DNA of 64,000 nt from the NCBI RefSeq assembly GCF_004379255.2, contig NC_056050.1:17787514-17851513 (forward strand), read 5' to 3'. The DNA comes from Salvia splendens. Lineage: Eukaryota > Streptophyta > Magnoliopsida > Lamiales > Lamiaceae. The position numbers were made by a program, and so were the translations under genes. The notes beneath the pieces were generated by a model, which saw only the letters and a list, made by a program, of their open reading frames with translations, did no database searches and was not told the DNA's origin. This document shows, piece by piece, positions 33,411-45,344 of the stretch (its first letter is position 1; each line of letters begins with the position of its first letter).

Positions 33411-35797
33411 AACTCGTAGGGAGTGACATCCTTACCTTTTAGTAGAATTTTATTCAAGATATAGTTAGCTGTCAAAACAGCTTCCCCCCACATGTTATGT
33501 GGTAATCCTGAACTGAGTAGCAGTACATTCATCATCTCTTTTAGAGTTCGATTTTTGCGTTCTGCAACACCATTAGATTCAGGTGAATATGGAGTAGTTG
33601 TTTGATGAATTATACCACTTGCGTTGCATAACTCCTCAAACGAGGCTACATATTCGCCTCCTCTATCGCTTCGAATCGTTTTGATTTTACAACCAAGTTG
33701 ATTCTCAACTTCGTTCTTATAATTTTTGAACGCTTCTATTGCTTCATCTTTACTTTTTAAAAGATAAATGTAGCAATACCTTGTGCAATCATCTATGAAA
33801 GTGATAAAGTATTTTTTACCACCTCTAGTTTGCACCATCTTTAAATCACATACATCCGTGTGAATTAATTCAAGGGGTTTTGTGCTTCGTTCAACCGAGT
33901 GAAACGACAACTTAGTCATTTTTGATTCAAGACAAATTTCACATTTATCTTGGGTATCCACTTCATTAGCCTTTAGTAAATCTAAATTCACTAATCTTTT
34001 AATGGCTTTTAAATTTACATGTCCCAATCTACAATGCCACAAATTTGAACACTCAGTCAAGTAAGAGGAAGTAGATGCTTTATTATTATTAGCCAACGGC
34101 TTTGCAACACTGCGAGTTGCCACACTAAGCTTGAAAAGTCCATCGGTTACATAACCTTTTCCGAGTGACTTTCCAAACTTGTACAATACAAACCTATCAT
34201 ACTCAAATACAAGTTTAAACCCCTTATTAACTAGTATTGATCCTGACACTAGGTTCTTGCGGATGTCCGGGATATGCAGCACATCCTTCAAAGTGATAGT
34301 GATGCCAGATGTCATCATGAGAATCACGGTGCCAATGCCGAGGACTTCGGAAGATGCTTGATTTCCCCATGTTGATATTCCTTCCTTCAACAGCAGTGTA
34401 GGAGGCAAACTTGCTTCTATCCGAGCAGACATGAGCAGTAGCACCGGTGTCGATGTACCAGTGACCACATCAATAAGGTCATTTTCAACCCAGTCTTTGA
34501 ACTCCTTCTCAACGACGTGGGCTGTCGGCTTCTTCTTCTTGCTGCGGCAGTCTTTGGCAAAGTGGCCCGCTTTGCCACATTTGTAGCAGTCGCCTTCAAA
34601 CTTCTTTATAGGCTGCTTTCCCTTTCTTTTGTCATTTGGACGATTTGGGCGAGTGCGTTTGTTGGAGGCACCGCCCCACTCCAACAGGTTGGCTTTTGCA
34701 TCAAAAGAGCCCTTAGCCTTTTGATCGTTTTTTCGCACGTCTGCCCCAATGCGCAGCTTCACGATCAAGTCTTCAAAAGTCATCTCCTTTCGCTTGTGCT
34801 TGAGGTAGCTTTTTAAGTCCCTCCAGCTAGGTGGAAGCTTCTCAACGGTCGTGCCCATTGTAAAGTTGTCGGGCAACGCCATTCCTTCGGCAACAAGTTC
34901 ATGGATGATTACTTGGAACTCCTGAACTTGTTCCCTGCCTGGTCTTGTATCGACCATTTTGTAGTCAAGGAACTTAGCTAATACAAACTTCTTATTTCCC
35001 GCATTATCACTGCTGTACTTTCTCTCTAGGTTTTCCCACACTTGCCTACAGGTGTTTACGACTGAGTATACATTGTACAAACTATCATCTAAAGCATTTA
35101 GAATAAAGTTTTTACAAAGGTAATCTCCTCTGCGCCATGAATCATAGTGGGCAGTGACCTCGATATTTGTCTCGTGGTCACTTGGCGCGGGTGGCTCGTC
35201 TTCTGTGAGGAAGTTCACGACGCCCAATGTTGTCAAGTAAAACAACATCTTTTGGTGCCACCTCTTGAAGTCCGAACCTCCAAACTTTGGCGACTTCTCG
35301 GTGGGTGGCATCACTCTTGGTGCCATTGGTACCGGATTGACCCCATGGAAGGAGCCTATCCCGTTGCCCCCGTAGGAGCCAACAGTTGGGCTGGGCATAG
35401 AACCCCCCAAGTTCGTGTTAGGCATAGTGCCCCCCACATTCGTGTTGGGCATAGTGCCCCCCACATTCGTGTTGATCCCGAAAGATCCAACACTAGTATT
35501 GAGCCCGAAGGCACCAACACTCGATCCATTAAAGGATCCGAAGTAACCACTAAAAGTGGAACCAACCGAACCTCCAAAGGTGGAACCAGTGGACGCCCCA
35601 AAAGGGTTGTCCCAAACCCATGGGACAGTTGATGAAGCGGCTGGGAAGCCAGGGGTCGGCATCATCGAGATGGTGGATGCATTGGCAGATGCACCGGTGG
35701 ATGGAGTGGGAAGAGTGAAGGCGGCGTTGGTGGCCGGAACGGTGGATGCGGCAGTGGCCGGAGTGGTGGCAGATGTGGTGTTGACGTTGGTCGACAT
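33350..35797 (-). pseudogene. copia internal 1: gag, zinc knuckle, integrase
   Basis: Starts at ATG 35797 (MSTNVNTT). A Gly/Ser/Asn-rich N-terminus is followed by the copia gag core ([38 protein letters not shown]) and one CCHC knuckle, [14 protein letters not shown]. The protease active site is missing: a 34-bp deletion near 34458 (CAG|TGACC) removes the YIDTG region, and one extra T near 34366 restores frame. GAG-pre-integrase ([14 protein letters not shown]) and the integrase core follow, with Asp (DVCDL), Asp (SDRGGEY) and Glu ([11 protein letters not shown]). A single-base deletion at about 33360 (AACACCCCC for AAACACCCCC) ends the frame. Confidence 0.85.
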
Positions 35798-35883
35798 TTC
35801 CAGCAAAGGTTTAAGTTTAGAAAGTTTTTAATTCGTTTTCTAAAAGTCTAAGGTCATCTGTAGTGTATATCTCGTCTTGCGAT

Positions 35884-36988
35884 TGTTGGAGATATAGCTA
35901 TAAAAAACAAGACACTAACCGGGCGTAATACAACCCGAGATAAGACAAATAAAACAAAAACGAAAAATTACAGTGGAAATTCAAAACTGTAAAGCTGTAC
36001 TTAGCCGAGTCGAGGAATGCCTCTTTCCGCAAGACGAGATACGCCCCGGTAGTGTTCTCGGTTTTGGCGTGTCGTCCCCAAAGATAAAACGGCTACGTCT
36101 CGTTCGTTGCAACACCGCAGTTGGAACGAGCTCCGACGAACTGGAAGAGGAAGAGGGCAGAGCTTTCGACAGAAAAACATTGCAGAGAGGGGGAGAGAGA
36201 TTATGCTATTATGCTTGTGAATGTTGTATCCAATGCAGTGGAATGGCTAGCCTATTTATAGGCCAAGCCACCATGCAGGGTCAACCAAGCCCTGAAGGCT
36301 CATCATGGCACATTCGTAACCGTCGGCAGTTACAGGCGTGTGGCAGGAGTGTGCCTTTCGCGTGTGGAGCGTGTGGATTTCTCACGTGGCAGCCGTGATT
36401 GTGCAACGCTTGACGATGTGTAAAGCCACTTGGATTGCTGACTCCGCGGTTGTCTAAAAAGATTAGTACTGGTCCAGACCCAAGCCAAAAGACCACCCAA
36501 AGACCAATTGCAAAGATACAAGTCCAAGATCAAGATCAAGATCAAGATCGAGATCGGGATCGGGCCCGGGCCTGCGACCACTAACACGAGCACCGGCTCG
36601 GGCGGGCGGGCGGCGGCGGCGGAGCGCGTGTGCTTGCGTGTGGACTCTTTCACCCATCTTGATCCACTATAATTATTAAGTAACATAAAGTCACTTAATT
36701 TAAACACATTAAAAGTTGTGTCACTTCTCTAATGCGGGATAATTAATACTAGTTAATTATTCTCTAAGCTCAAACTTCAAGCTTTAATTAAAAGCTAATT
36801 ATGCCCAACTTTAATCCACTATTTCTCACTCACCGGAAATCGGACTAGAGAAAGTGAATATACTACATTTATATACGTAAAATGTAGATCGACGCTATAT
36901 CATTTAATTTCACAAAATTAAATGTCTGGTCACATTTATTGTTTGGTCAAAATCTATTGACCGGGCATATTTAATCCATGATTTTACA
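35884..36988 (-). repeat. copia array LTR-b
   Basis: 1105 bp, TGTTGGAGATATAGC...GATTTTACA. It serves both as 5' LTR of internal 1 and 3' LTR of internal 2. Neither a TGGTATCAGAGC nor a TGGCGCC primer site follows it on minus; the adjacent bases read ATCGCAAGACGAGATA. A GATCAA/GATCGG hexamer run and GC-rich tract lie at about 36525-36620. Confidence 0.9.
36253..36260 (-). promoter_or_regulatory. TATA box in copia LTR-b
   Basis: TATTTATA on plus reads GGCCTATAAATAGGCTAGCC on minus. The same site is present in LTR-c (51004-51011) and LTR-d (56988-56995) and is deleted from LTR-a. Confidence 0.65.
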
Positions 36989-38021
36989 ATCCCCCACATG
37001 AGAGGAAATAGCCAAATGCATAAGCCTGCAGACGCAAGCTCAACCCTCGAGAGGTATATAAGCACAAGGATAGGTAGTTGTTGGCTTTGAACCCTCCATA
37101 GTCGACACCATCGGATACACATGTGGCTTAGTAGCGCGATGCTTTGAACTAATCCCCCACCGCGTGCACCGAGACAATGGTGTTAACGCTTAAACACCTC
37201 AACCTCATCCGTTCTTACGTTTTGTGTCCATTGCGGTCTTGGACACCACTTTGGATTCATAAGTGCGTTTTATGAAGCGACCACACTTCGCACTTACATA
37301 GGTGATTTTTTGTCAAGTACCTTGCCATACTTGGTCTCTTTGAGAACTCCATCTCTTTGAGATCCTTAAGAACCATTAAAAGTCATAGACTTATCATTTA
37401 CCACTAGGCATGTTCTCCAACACTCTATTGCTCTTTAGGGAATAGATATAGTTGAGTGTTTCTCATGAACTCTCATAGCTTAGTTTTCCCATTTAACCAA
37501 GTTCTTGGGATCTCCAGTCATCATGGTTGGGTTACCACTATGACAATTCTTTAATTTATGGATTTCAAACCCATTCCCTCTAGCAACTTATTTATTTGAT
37601 CACGGTTTAACCATTTGGTCAGCGGATCCGCTAGATTATCTATTGACTTCACATAGTCAATTGTAATCACCCCTGTTGTGATAAAAAGTCTCACGGTGTT
37701 ATGTCGTCGACGAATGTGTCGAGACTTCCCGTTGTACAAGCCATTATTCGTCCTTCCAATAGCGGCTTGGCTATCGCAATGAATCATCACTGGAGGTACA
37801 GGTTTAGACCAACATGGAATGTCCTCGAGGAAATTCTTAAGCCACTCGGCTTCCTCACCAGCTTTGTCTAAAGCTATGAATTCGGATTCCATGGTTGATC
37901 GGGCTATACAAGTCTGTTTCGTGGATTTCTCACGAGAGAGCAGCACCCCAATGGTAAAGACATATCCACTAGTGGAAAGTGAGTCTATTATCGGATATAC
38001 AGTTTGCATCACAGTACCTTT
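36989..38021 (-). pseudogene. copia internal 2, 3' end: RNase H and 3' leader
   Basis: The purine tract lies beside LTR-b. The pol stop is at 37551, and RNase H reads leftward from 38021 ([53 protein letters not shown]). Two small indels near 37920-37945 alter the AVSWKS region. Cut at 38021 by Athila-2; the continuation is at 46607. Confidence 0.85.
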
Positions 38022-39511
38022 TGATAAGTCGTATTCTAGGCCTTGGCTACTGGTCAGTATGATGTGCATATTTGAACTTTATCTGCAAAACAAGTTGCTT
38101 AAGCGTGCAGGTTGAGTGTTATAGCCAGTAGGCAAAGCTTCAGATACTTCAGGTGAAAAGGGCGTCAGGAAGATTACGTACTGACCAGTATACATGCAAA
38201 AATGGCTCGAGATAGAGAAGAAGGATAGCTGGGATTGATCAATCACAATTAAGGGCAAAGAAGTCATCTCACCGCAAGGTTTTACCCTAAAATCAAGGGT
38301 AAGCCTCCCTATAAAAGGAAGCCACTTGGAGAGAGAAAAGAGATATCTATTTTTCTTCATCATCACTCTTAGGTAGAATTCTCTCGGTAGTTCAGTCCTT
38401 CAGCCCAGTCCAGAGTCTCGTTCCTCGCCACTGCCATGGTCACTTGAAGATTAAGAAGTTCCCAGAGTTCCAGATGTTCCCATCCAGTCAGCAAGATCGT
38501 AGTTAGAAGTTCCATCGCCCGGCAGGGCAAAACACTTTTATTTCGCTTTCGTAGTTAAATTGCTGGTTTTTCCTTACGCTGGATCTTTGTTTGATTTTGA
38601 ATTTCACTGCCTAGAAGTACTTTGTTTGAAGATCCAAACATGTTTTATGCTATGAAGTTGTTTTCTGTTCAGTTTACTTCGCCGATCTCTTTTCCTTCTA
38701 CCTAGTTAGCTTAGATCTAGAGTTTCCGGTCGTTTTGAGTATCGAATCGTGTGTTTCTAGTTAGTAGTTTATTTCTTTGAGTTAGCATAATCTGTTTACT
38801 TTCATTTCATAGAGGTTTGTTTCATGCAAGGTGCAGTTATGTGTTTCCTGTTCTTTTCCATGCTGATCAGTAGGCGGGATTTCAGTTTCGATGTTTGATT
38901 TTCGATTTGGAATTTTTGATTGTAGATCTGTGTTCGTGAGTTATTAATCTGTGTTTTTGTGGTGCTGAATCTGGTTTGTTTTCTGATTTAGTTTGTGTTT
39001 GTTGAAGAAGATGATGTCCATATCGAAGTTTGGGACCACTTTGCTTTTTAGACGTTTTTTGCTTTTTGTCCTTCACCTTTAGTACACCCTGCAGATCTGT
39101 CAGCCTAGTCACCACAACTACCACTTTTTCTCTGCTTTTCTGTTTAGCCTTTTATAGAAACCTAGTACTTTCCGCATATTTTCTGTTACACCGCATCCAC
39201 CATTATTCCACGTACACCACTACATGTCGACCACCATTCACCCTTCCTAGTCAGTAGGACACCATCTTAATTTCCCGTCTAGGTAGAGACTCAACCCAAG
39301 CGTGGTAGCTAACCAAACCATCCAAAATATCACCGCAATCTATCCAACCGTCACCATCTCTGTGGGATTCGACCCCTACCTTCACTATACTACCCAGTAG
39401 AAGAGGGTTGAGGATTCTTTGAAAGCAGGTTCTAGGCTAGCGGGGATTCTTATACTGATCAGTAGGATAGATCCTTGCTTGAGCGACACCTACGCAAACC
39501 ATGCTCTTTCA
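38022..39511 (+). repeat. Athila-2 5' LTR
   Basis: 1490 bp. It contains the TATA box at 38310 and repeated TACTGGTCAGTA words (38048, 38179). Its first 100 bp resemble the reverse complement of the Athila-1 LTR end (ATTCTAGGCCTTGG, then ACTGGTCAGTAT). Confidence 0.95.
38310..38316 (+). promoter_or_regulatory. TATA box in Athila-2 5' LTR
   Basis: CCCTATAAAAGGAAG, 288 bp from the LTR start. The matching site in the 3' LTR is at 45633-45639. Confidence 0.7.
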
Positions 39512-39513
39512 AA

Positions 39514-39532
39514 TGGCGCTGTTGCCGGGGAT
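39514..39532 (+). other. Athila-2 primer-binding site
   Basis: TGGCGCTGTTGCCGGGGAT two bases after the 5' LTR end. One base differs from the Athila-1 site (GCT for GCC). Confidence 0.8.
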
Positions 39533-39617
39533 GGATGTCGTTATTTGAAGCTATTGTGTGTGATACTTTGGCGTATATATTGTGCATAACGTTTTCCTTT
39601 TCTTTTTATTTCAGTAT

Positions 39618-40880
39618 ATGAGAAGCAGCTCGGCTCCTGACCAGTGGAGGCCGAAGATACTTCAGCGAGGATCTATATTCGTAACCACTCGATCCGGTTT
39701 GTCGACGACTCTGTCTGACTTAGGTTCGAGTAGCGACGAGGAGCAATACACCATAGAAGGACCAATACCAGAAGAGATACCACTGCTGGAAGGCAACCCA
39801 GGGGAGATGGCTGCCAACGGATATGATGATCCAGAGATCGATACCCTGAATGGGCATACCGAGGGAGAACCACCGCAAGCCATTGTAGTCACCCCGGGAC
39901 AGACTGCCTGTGATGTGAAGCCCCATGGTATCGTAATTCTGCCTACATATTGCGGAAAGAGCTATGAAGGACCTTACGAGTTCCTGCATGAGTTTTGTAA
40001 GATTTGTAGGGCGCAAAGGAGGCCAGCAGGGGCGACCGAGGATGACTATAGATTGAAGGCTTTGCCGTTTGTTCGAAAAGGGGAAGCCAACACTTGGTTC
40101 ATGCGTCTGCCACCCAACTCTATTGAGAGTTGGGCCGATTTCAAGTCAGCATTCTTAGGCGAGTTGTTCCCATCGTCGAAGACAAGTGCGCTGAAGAGAG
40201 AGATAACTAATGTGAAGCAAGGGTACGATGAGCCTTTGAGTGATTACTGGGTGAAATATATGAGCCTCTTGGATGCGTGCCCCAACCATCGCATGGCGGA
40301 TATTGAAGTACATCATGTCTTTTATGAAGGGATGAACAAAGCAACCAAGGATCTAGCGAATTCCTCGTCAGGAGGAAGCTTCACGCAGCTAAGGGTCAGC
40401 GAAGCTAAGAGGGTCCTAGGGAAACTGTTGAGCGCAAAAAAGGAGTATGACAATTCCAGAGATGGTTACATCAGAGAAATGATTGCCAGCGCCTTGTCTA
40501 TTGACCAGGAGCAGAAGATAGAACAGAAGATGGATTTGAAGATGGACGAATTGAAGAAGATGCTCTTGAGCGCAATCGAGAAAAATGCGCCACCAACTTC
40601 CCCAACTAGGAACTACAAGGGTGCAGAACAAGGGAACCAAGGGCCGAGCTATGATCAGCCCAATGACTTCGTGAATATGGAGCAAGTCAACGCTGCTGGG
40701 TATTACAATTCTAGTGGACATTGGATCCAAGGGAGACAACGGGATGCACCATGGAGGGATCATCCGAATTTTCGATGGGGAGATGAGAGCCAAAATCAAA
40801 ACCAAGGTCAAGGTCAGAACCAATACAACCCCAGCCAAATCCACCACCACCGGCACCGACCGCTCAGCCGCCACCTATGA
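39618..40880 (+). pseudogene. Athila-2 gag, N-terminal part (frameshifted)
   Basis: The likely start is the ATG at 39618 (MRSSSAPDQW), directly after an acceptor-like TTTTTATTTCAG; an upstream in-frame start is also possible. It contains the full Ty3-type gag core: PYEFLHEFCKICRAQRRPAG, YRLKALPFVRKGEANTWF, SWADFKSAFLGELFP, YWVKYMSLLDACPNHRMADI and SSSGGSFTQLRVSEAKRVLG, then a coiled-coil segment and NQNQGQGQNQYN. The frame is lost near 40835, where the Asn/Gln-rich tract is largely deleted compared with Athila-1, and ends at 40880. The downstream frame continues in another phase from a Pro-rich segment. Confidence 0.85.
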
Positions 40881-43588
40881 TTTCCATGGATGCCATGATG
40901 ACATTCCTTCGCCAACAAGACCCGACAAGGGACTGGACGACGGCGCTGACCAGTTTCGGCCAAATGGGAGGCGTAGGAACCGCACCCAGTGAAATTCCGC
41001 CTGCGCCGGTCAGCCATACAGCAGTACATTCAGAGGAGGGAACTCCCTCGGCGACCACGCCATCGGAAACCGCAGTACCCAATTCGGTGGAACTTGACGC
41101 TGTCGCTGCCCATTACGACTCCAACCCTGAAGAGCGTGAGGCCAGGACGAGTCAGGGACAGGGAGACAAAGAAGGGAGCGGTGAGACAGAGAAGACACCG
41201 ATAGCAGAGCCGGTTCCTCACGGAGTAGCAAGAGAGACCATAGATCTAAATGAGACGGCCAGGAAGCAGGGCCTTAGGACGGATGAAGAATTTCAAGCGA
41301 TTCTGGAAGGGGTATATCGGCAGGAAGAAGACGCTGCCAGGATGGTTGAGGGATCGGACCTTAAATCCGGGGTAGCAGGAGGAATGGTGGAACACAAGTC
41401 AGAAATTCCCCAGCAAGAAAAAGGGACAGTTGAGGAGCATACTGCTCAGAAGGAGACGACAGAGAGTTTAGAGGTATCTGAACAAGTAGTACCACCCGTG
41501 ATAAAACCAAAGGCAGTTAAGAGGAAGTTAGTGTTGAAGGGAGACCAGAAGGAGGTACAACCGAAGCCGCAAAGGGTATCGCAGCGATGCCTGGGCAAAT
41601 GGGCAGCTAGTAAGGCGAAGCCGAACACAGAGGCAGATCCCGTGGAGATCTTGAGTGAAGAAGAAAGGACCACTCCCACAAAACCTGGGGAGGAGCTTTT
41701 ACCTGTTACCGACCTAGAGGATATTGCAATGGAAACTGAAGCGGTATCTCCAACACTGAGTGGCCAAGGTGAAGAGGCTGAGGCTGAGGGTCTGGACCTC
41801 GTATCCAGGTCAGTAGGCCACAAGGAGATCAGTCCTACTATCCAGGATCCACTTTCAACACAAGCTGAGAAGGAACCCGAAGAAGAGAAAGACAAAGATG
41901 ACGGAGAGGAAGTTAGATACCGTGAAGAGAGAAAACGAAAGGGGAAGGCCCCTATGAAGAAGAAGCCCAGCAACAAGAAGCCACGTACAGTAAACACTGG
42001 CATAGTCATTACTGAGTCAGCTCAGCGAGTCCAGGAACACCAGAGGGAGCGAAGTGATAGCGAATACGCTGCCAGCGAGGAATCAACCTCAGACAGCGAT
42101 ATCTCTTTGGAGGATGAGGAGTACGCAGAACAACAACTTCAGAATGATCATCGAGAGTTAGTCCACCCACCGGTAGAGAGACTGAGGTACCGGCGCTGGA
42201 CAGTGGACCTTACTGATGATCTGGTGGAGGAGATGAAGCTTTTCGACTCGAAGGAGCTACAGAAAGCTTTCGATAGCAAGGAGGAAGGGAGTAAGCAGGT
42301 GAAGAGCGGAAAGGTACTTCACATTCATTCTTTAGATGAGTTAGGTGCCCGCGAGCAGTTTCTATCTTATTTGCACGCGTTTGGATTCGAATGGTTGTTG
42401 GAGAATGGGGATCCGAGTGTCCCAATTAGATTAGCGTAGGAGTTTTTCACGACCTTTAGGTTTAAGGTCACCACTGATCTAGATGAGGAATGTATCAGTT
42501 TTAGGCTATTTGGCGGAGAGATACGGATGAGCTTGATTGAGTGGAACGTGCGCCTGGGAATGTGCAGTTTAGAGGAGGCCATATGGCCTGAGTGGAGAAG
42601 TAGAGAGCGGGGAATTCCCCGCAGACATGTGGAATTTGAGCCCCAGGAAGCCTGGGAGGAACTTACTCACCCTGATGCAGGGCAATTCCAGTCCACTATT
42701 TCCCGCTCCGTTCATTTCAACAACCCAATTCTGCGTCTTGTACAGCTTTACCTGGATTTCAATTTATTGGGGCAGTCGAACTCCGCTGTTAGGACATCGA
42801 TGACGGAGTTATATCTTCTCTGGTGCGCTAAGCAGGGAAGGAAGTTGCATCTAGGTTTTTGGACCGCCTACCAATGCCATCTAATTGCCACCCACCCAGC
42901 GAGGAACCTCACTCTCTGCCATGTCTTGGGAGTGTTCGTCAGAAACAACATCATCATCACGGAGGCTGAAGATTTATCCGACCAGATCATGGTGGATCCT
43001 CTTGGTCTTTTTGATACACCTTTGTTCGTCCGAACGAACACCATTTACATGAAGCAGGGCGCACCCCAATTCTACGCAATGGGAGCAGAAGCTATACCGA
43101 CTGGGAGATTAGCAGCAGCCAGGGAGGAATCAACATAAGAGCAGCGTCAAGAAAGGATAGAGAAGGCTGTGGATGAGATAGCGGAGGAAAACAGACAGAT
43201 GAGATCAGAAATGACACGGTTAGCATCAGTAATGGAAGGGATCCTGAAGGAGTCTGCAGGACAGACGAGGCAGAGTCAGAAGCAAGAAGCTTTGAAGACG
43301 ATTGTTACCAGGCTTGGAGAGGAGAACCAGCGGTTGATAACTGAGATGAACAGGATGGCATCTGTGATAGATGAGATATTGGAGGAAGTAACCAGCCAGA
43401 GGAAGGGAGAAGCTATAGGAGACAGGGGCCATGAAGCCCAGCATCCCGGACCAAGTGTACCAGTAGAACCCGAGACAGAGAGAGGAGAGGCCGTGGAGCC
43501 GGCGGACGTAGATGAGGAGCAAGCTGGGACCGAGAAGAAACAATCTCCTGCACCACCTGCCCCGCGAAGGAGCAGGCGACACAAATAG
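40835..43588 (+). pseudogene. Athila-2 gag C-terminus and ATHILA ORF1-like domain
   Basis: One frame from about 40835 to 43588 with two in-frame stops, TAG at 42437-42439 and TAA at 43136-43138. It begins with a Pro-rich stretch, then MDAMMTFLRQQDPTRDW, a long acidic/basic low-complexity region (PMKKKPSNKKPR near 41950), and from about 42320 a globular domain: SFRLFGGEIRMSLIEWNVRL, TSMTELYLLWCAKQGRKLHL and HPARNLTLCHVLGVFVRNN. The last resembles the ATHILA ORF-1 family; this is recognition by eye, moderate confidence. A coiled-coil-like tail follows (ENRQMRSEMTRLASVMEGIL, repeated at about residue +50). It ends in a Lys/Arg tail. No protease or RT follows. Confidence 0.7.
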
Positions 43589-45344
43589 ACCACACCCCCC
43601 GACCACAAGATAGTTTTTCTTTTCTTTCTCTTTAGTTTTTCGTATTTTTATTGTTTTCTGTGCTTTTAGGTAGTATAATTTCTGTTTTTGCGCAAACCCC
43701 ATTCATAACGCTTAGCCTATTTTATAGTCTAAGTGTGAGAAGTTAAGGGTTTGTCTTTTTGGCGCATGTGTTTGTGTTTTCTGTTTTCTTTTTCGTAAGC
43801 ATGTTGGCTCACACTTAGCCCATTGCATGGCCTAAGTGTGAGGAGTTTTGTATATATGTGTGTTTTGTTTGTTGGTTTCTGTTTAGGTTTTCAAACTTTC
43901 CCACTTAGCCCATTCCATAGTCTAAGTGTGAGAAGTTTTAGTTTTAATATGTTGTTTTTGTCTGATTGTCTATGTGTCCATCATACTGGCCATTACCTTT
44001 TCCACTTCACAGCCCTATCTGTGTTTGTGCTTGTGTTAGTGTCCTGTTACGTATAGTTTTTTTATTTTGTGTGTTGATTGGGCTTAAAACTCAACTGTCT
44101 TGAGCTGACGGTGAGGGGAATTGAGGGAAATAAGACATGCTGGAAAACAGAAACCACCCCCCGTAGTATGATGAATGTGTATAAGCCAGGATAGATGACG
44201 TGAGTATGAGAGAAAAGCCCATACTTAAAGCCAAACACGAAAGCCCTCTTAAAATGTGAGTTATAAGCTTTAAGTGGAACCACTTTCCACATGTTTAGAA
44301 AAGAAAAGAGCGGCTGCCTCAAATTGCCTAGGGTGAAGTGACTGCGTGTAGCAACACTGAAGGCAGTAGGAACCCCCCAAAAAAGAAAAAAAAAACCACC
44401 TTTAGAACCTTTTTTCTAACTCTTTATACCCAGATAAATACCCCTAGCCACTGGGACTGTGTGTATGCAAGGCATGAAGCGAATGAAGCTTACTGGCTAG
44501 AAGGGTGTACAAGAAAGCCGAATCCAACTGGACAAGAAAGTTTGGAAGAAAATCGGCCAGGGAGTCATCCCAGGCCCAAAAAGAAGGTATAAGGGTGGCG
44601 AAGCCACGGGGGAAAAAGAAAAAAAAAGAAGAAGAAAGAATATGAAGAAAATGGTCAGAAAAAAACTCGGCCACAAAAAAATTGAAGAAGGAATAAGGGT
44701 GGCGAAGCCACAAGAAGCTACTGACCAGTTGGAGATCATAGCCAGAAGCGTCAGCCAAGAGAAACAACAACCAAGAGCCCAAATGCACACAGTTCCCCCA
44801 CCTCAATAAAGCAGAAATTTTGAACCTAGAGCCTTAGGAACATCCACCCCAAAACATTACAAGCCAATAGCCCATTTACAAGCTTAAAGTCCTTCAGTCG
44901 CTGCACGTGAGATCTAAGTCCGAAGCATTTTGTGGTCCAGCAATTAGAGAGAACAGTCTTAATACTCCTGGTGAGTTATGAGTGGCTGAGTGAACCTAGT
45001 GTTCGGCCGAGAGTGTGGGCGATCTTGACAAGCGGATGTACTGACTGGGAAAGAAAAGGGGGGCGGCAGAAGTTCAAGGCTGTCTAAGGCCGGATTGCAC
45101 TTGATCCCGAGGGGATGGATGGTTGAAAATATAGCCCGATCTTTGTGTTTTAGACTTTTTATGTTTGTTTGTGTGTTTTTTTTCTTCTATGTTTGTTCAA
45201 GTGTCTTTCTTTGCGTCGTAGTATAGAGTCTAGTTTAGGTAGAGTCGATCAAGGGAGTAACCAGGCTAGAATTCGACTTATTTCTTTTTTTTTGTTGTTT
45301 GTTCTTCACGCTTGAGGACAAGAATGTGGTAAGTGTGAGCAGTT
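43589..45344 (+). other. Athila-2 non-coding 3' interior
   Basis: About 1.75 kb without pol. It carries three stem-loops (43705-43935), then a segment homologous to Athila-1 16600-17600 (for example CCGGATTGCAC, AAGAAGGAATAAGGGTGGCG), A-rich runs near 44380 and 44620, and a purine tract ending AAGTGTGAGCAGTT before the 3' LTR. Confidence 0.7.
43705..43935 (+). repeat. three stem-loop repeats in Athila-2
   Basis: Imperfect palindromes at about 43705-43742, 43809-43844 and 43908-43935 of the form CACACTTAGCCCATTNCATR...CTAAGTGTGAGAAG. The first shares the unusual TTCATAAC start with the sense-first repeat of Athila-1, so the order is conserved. The surrounding sequence is less conserved. Confidence 0.8.
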
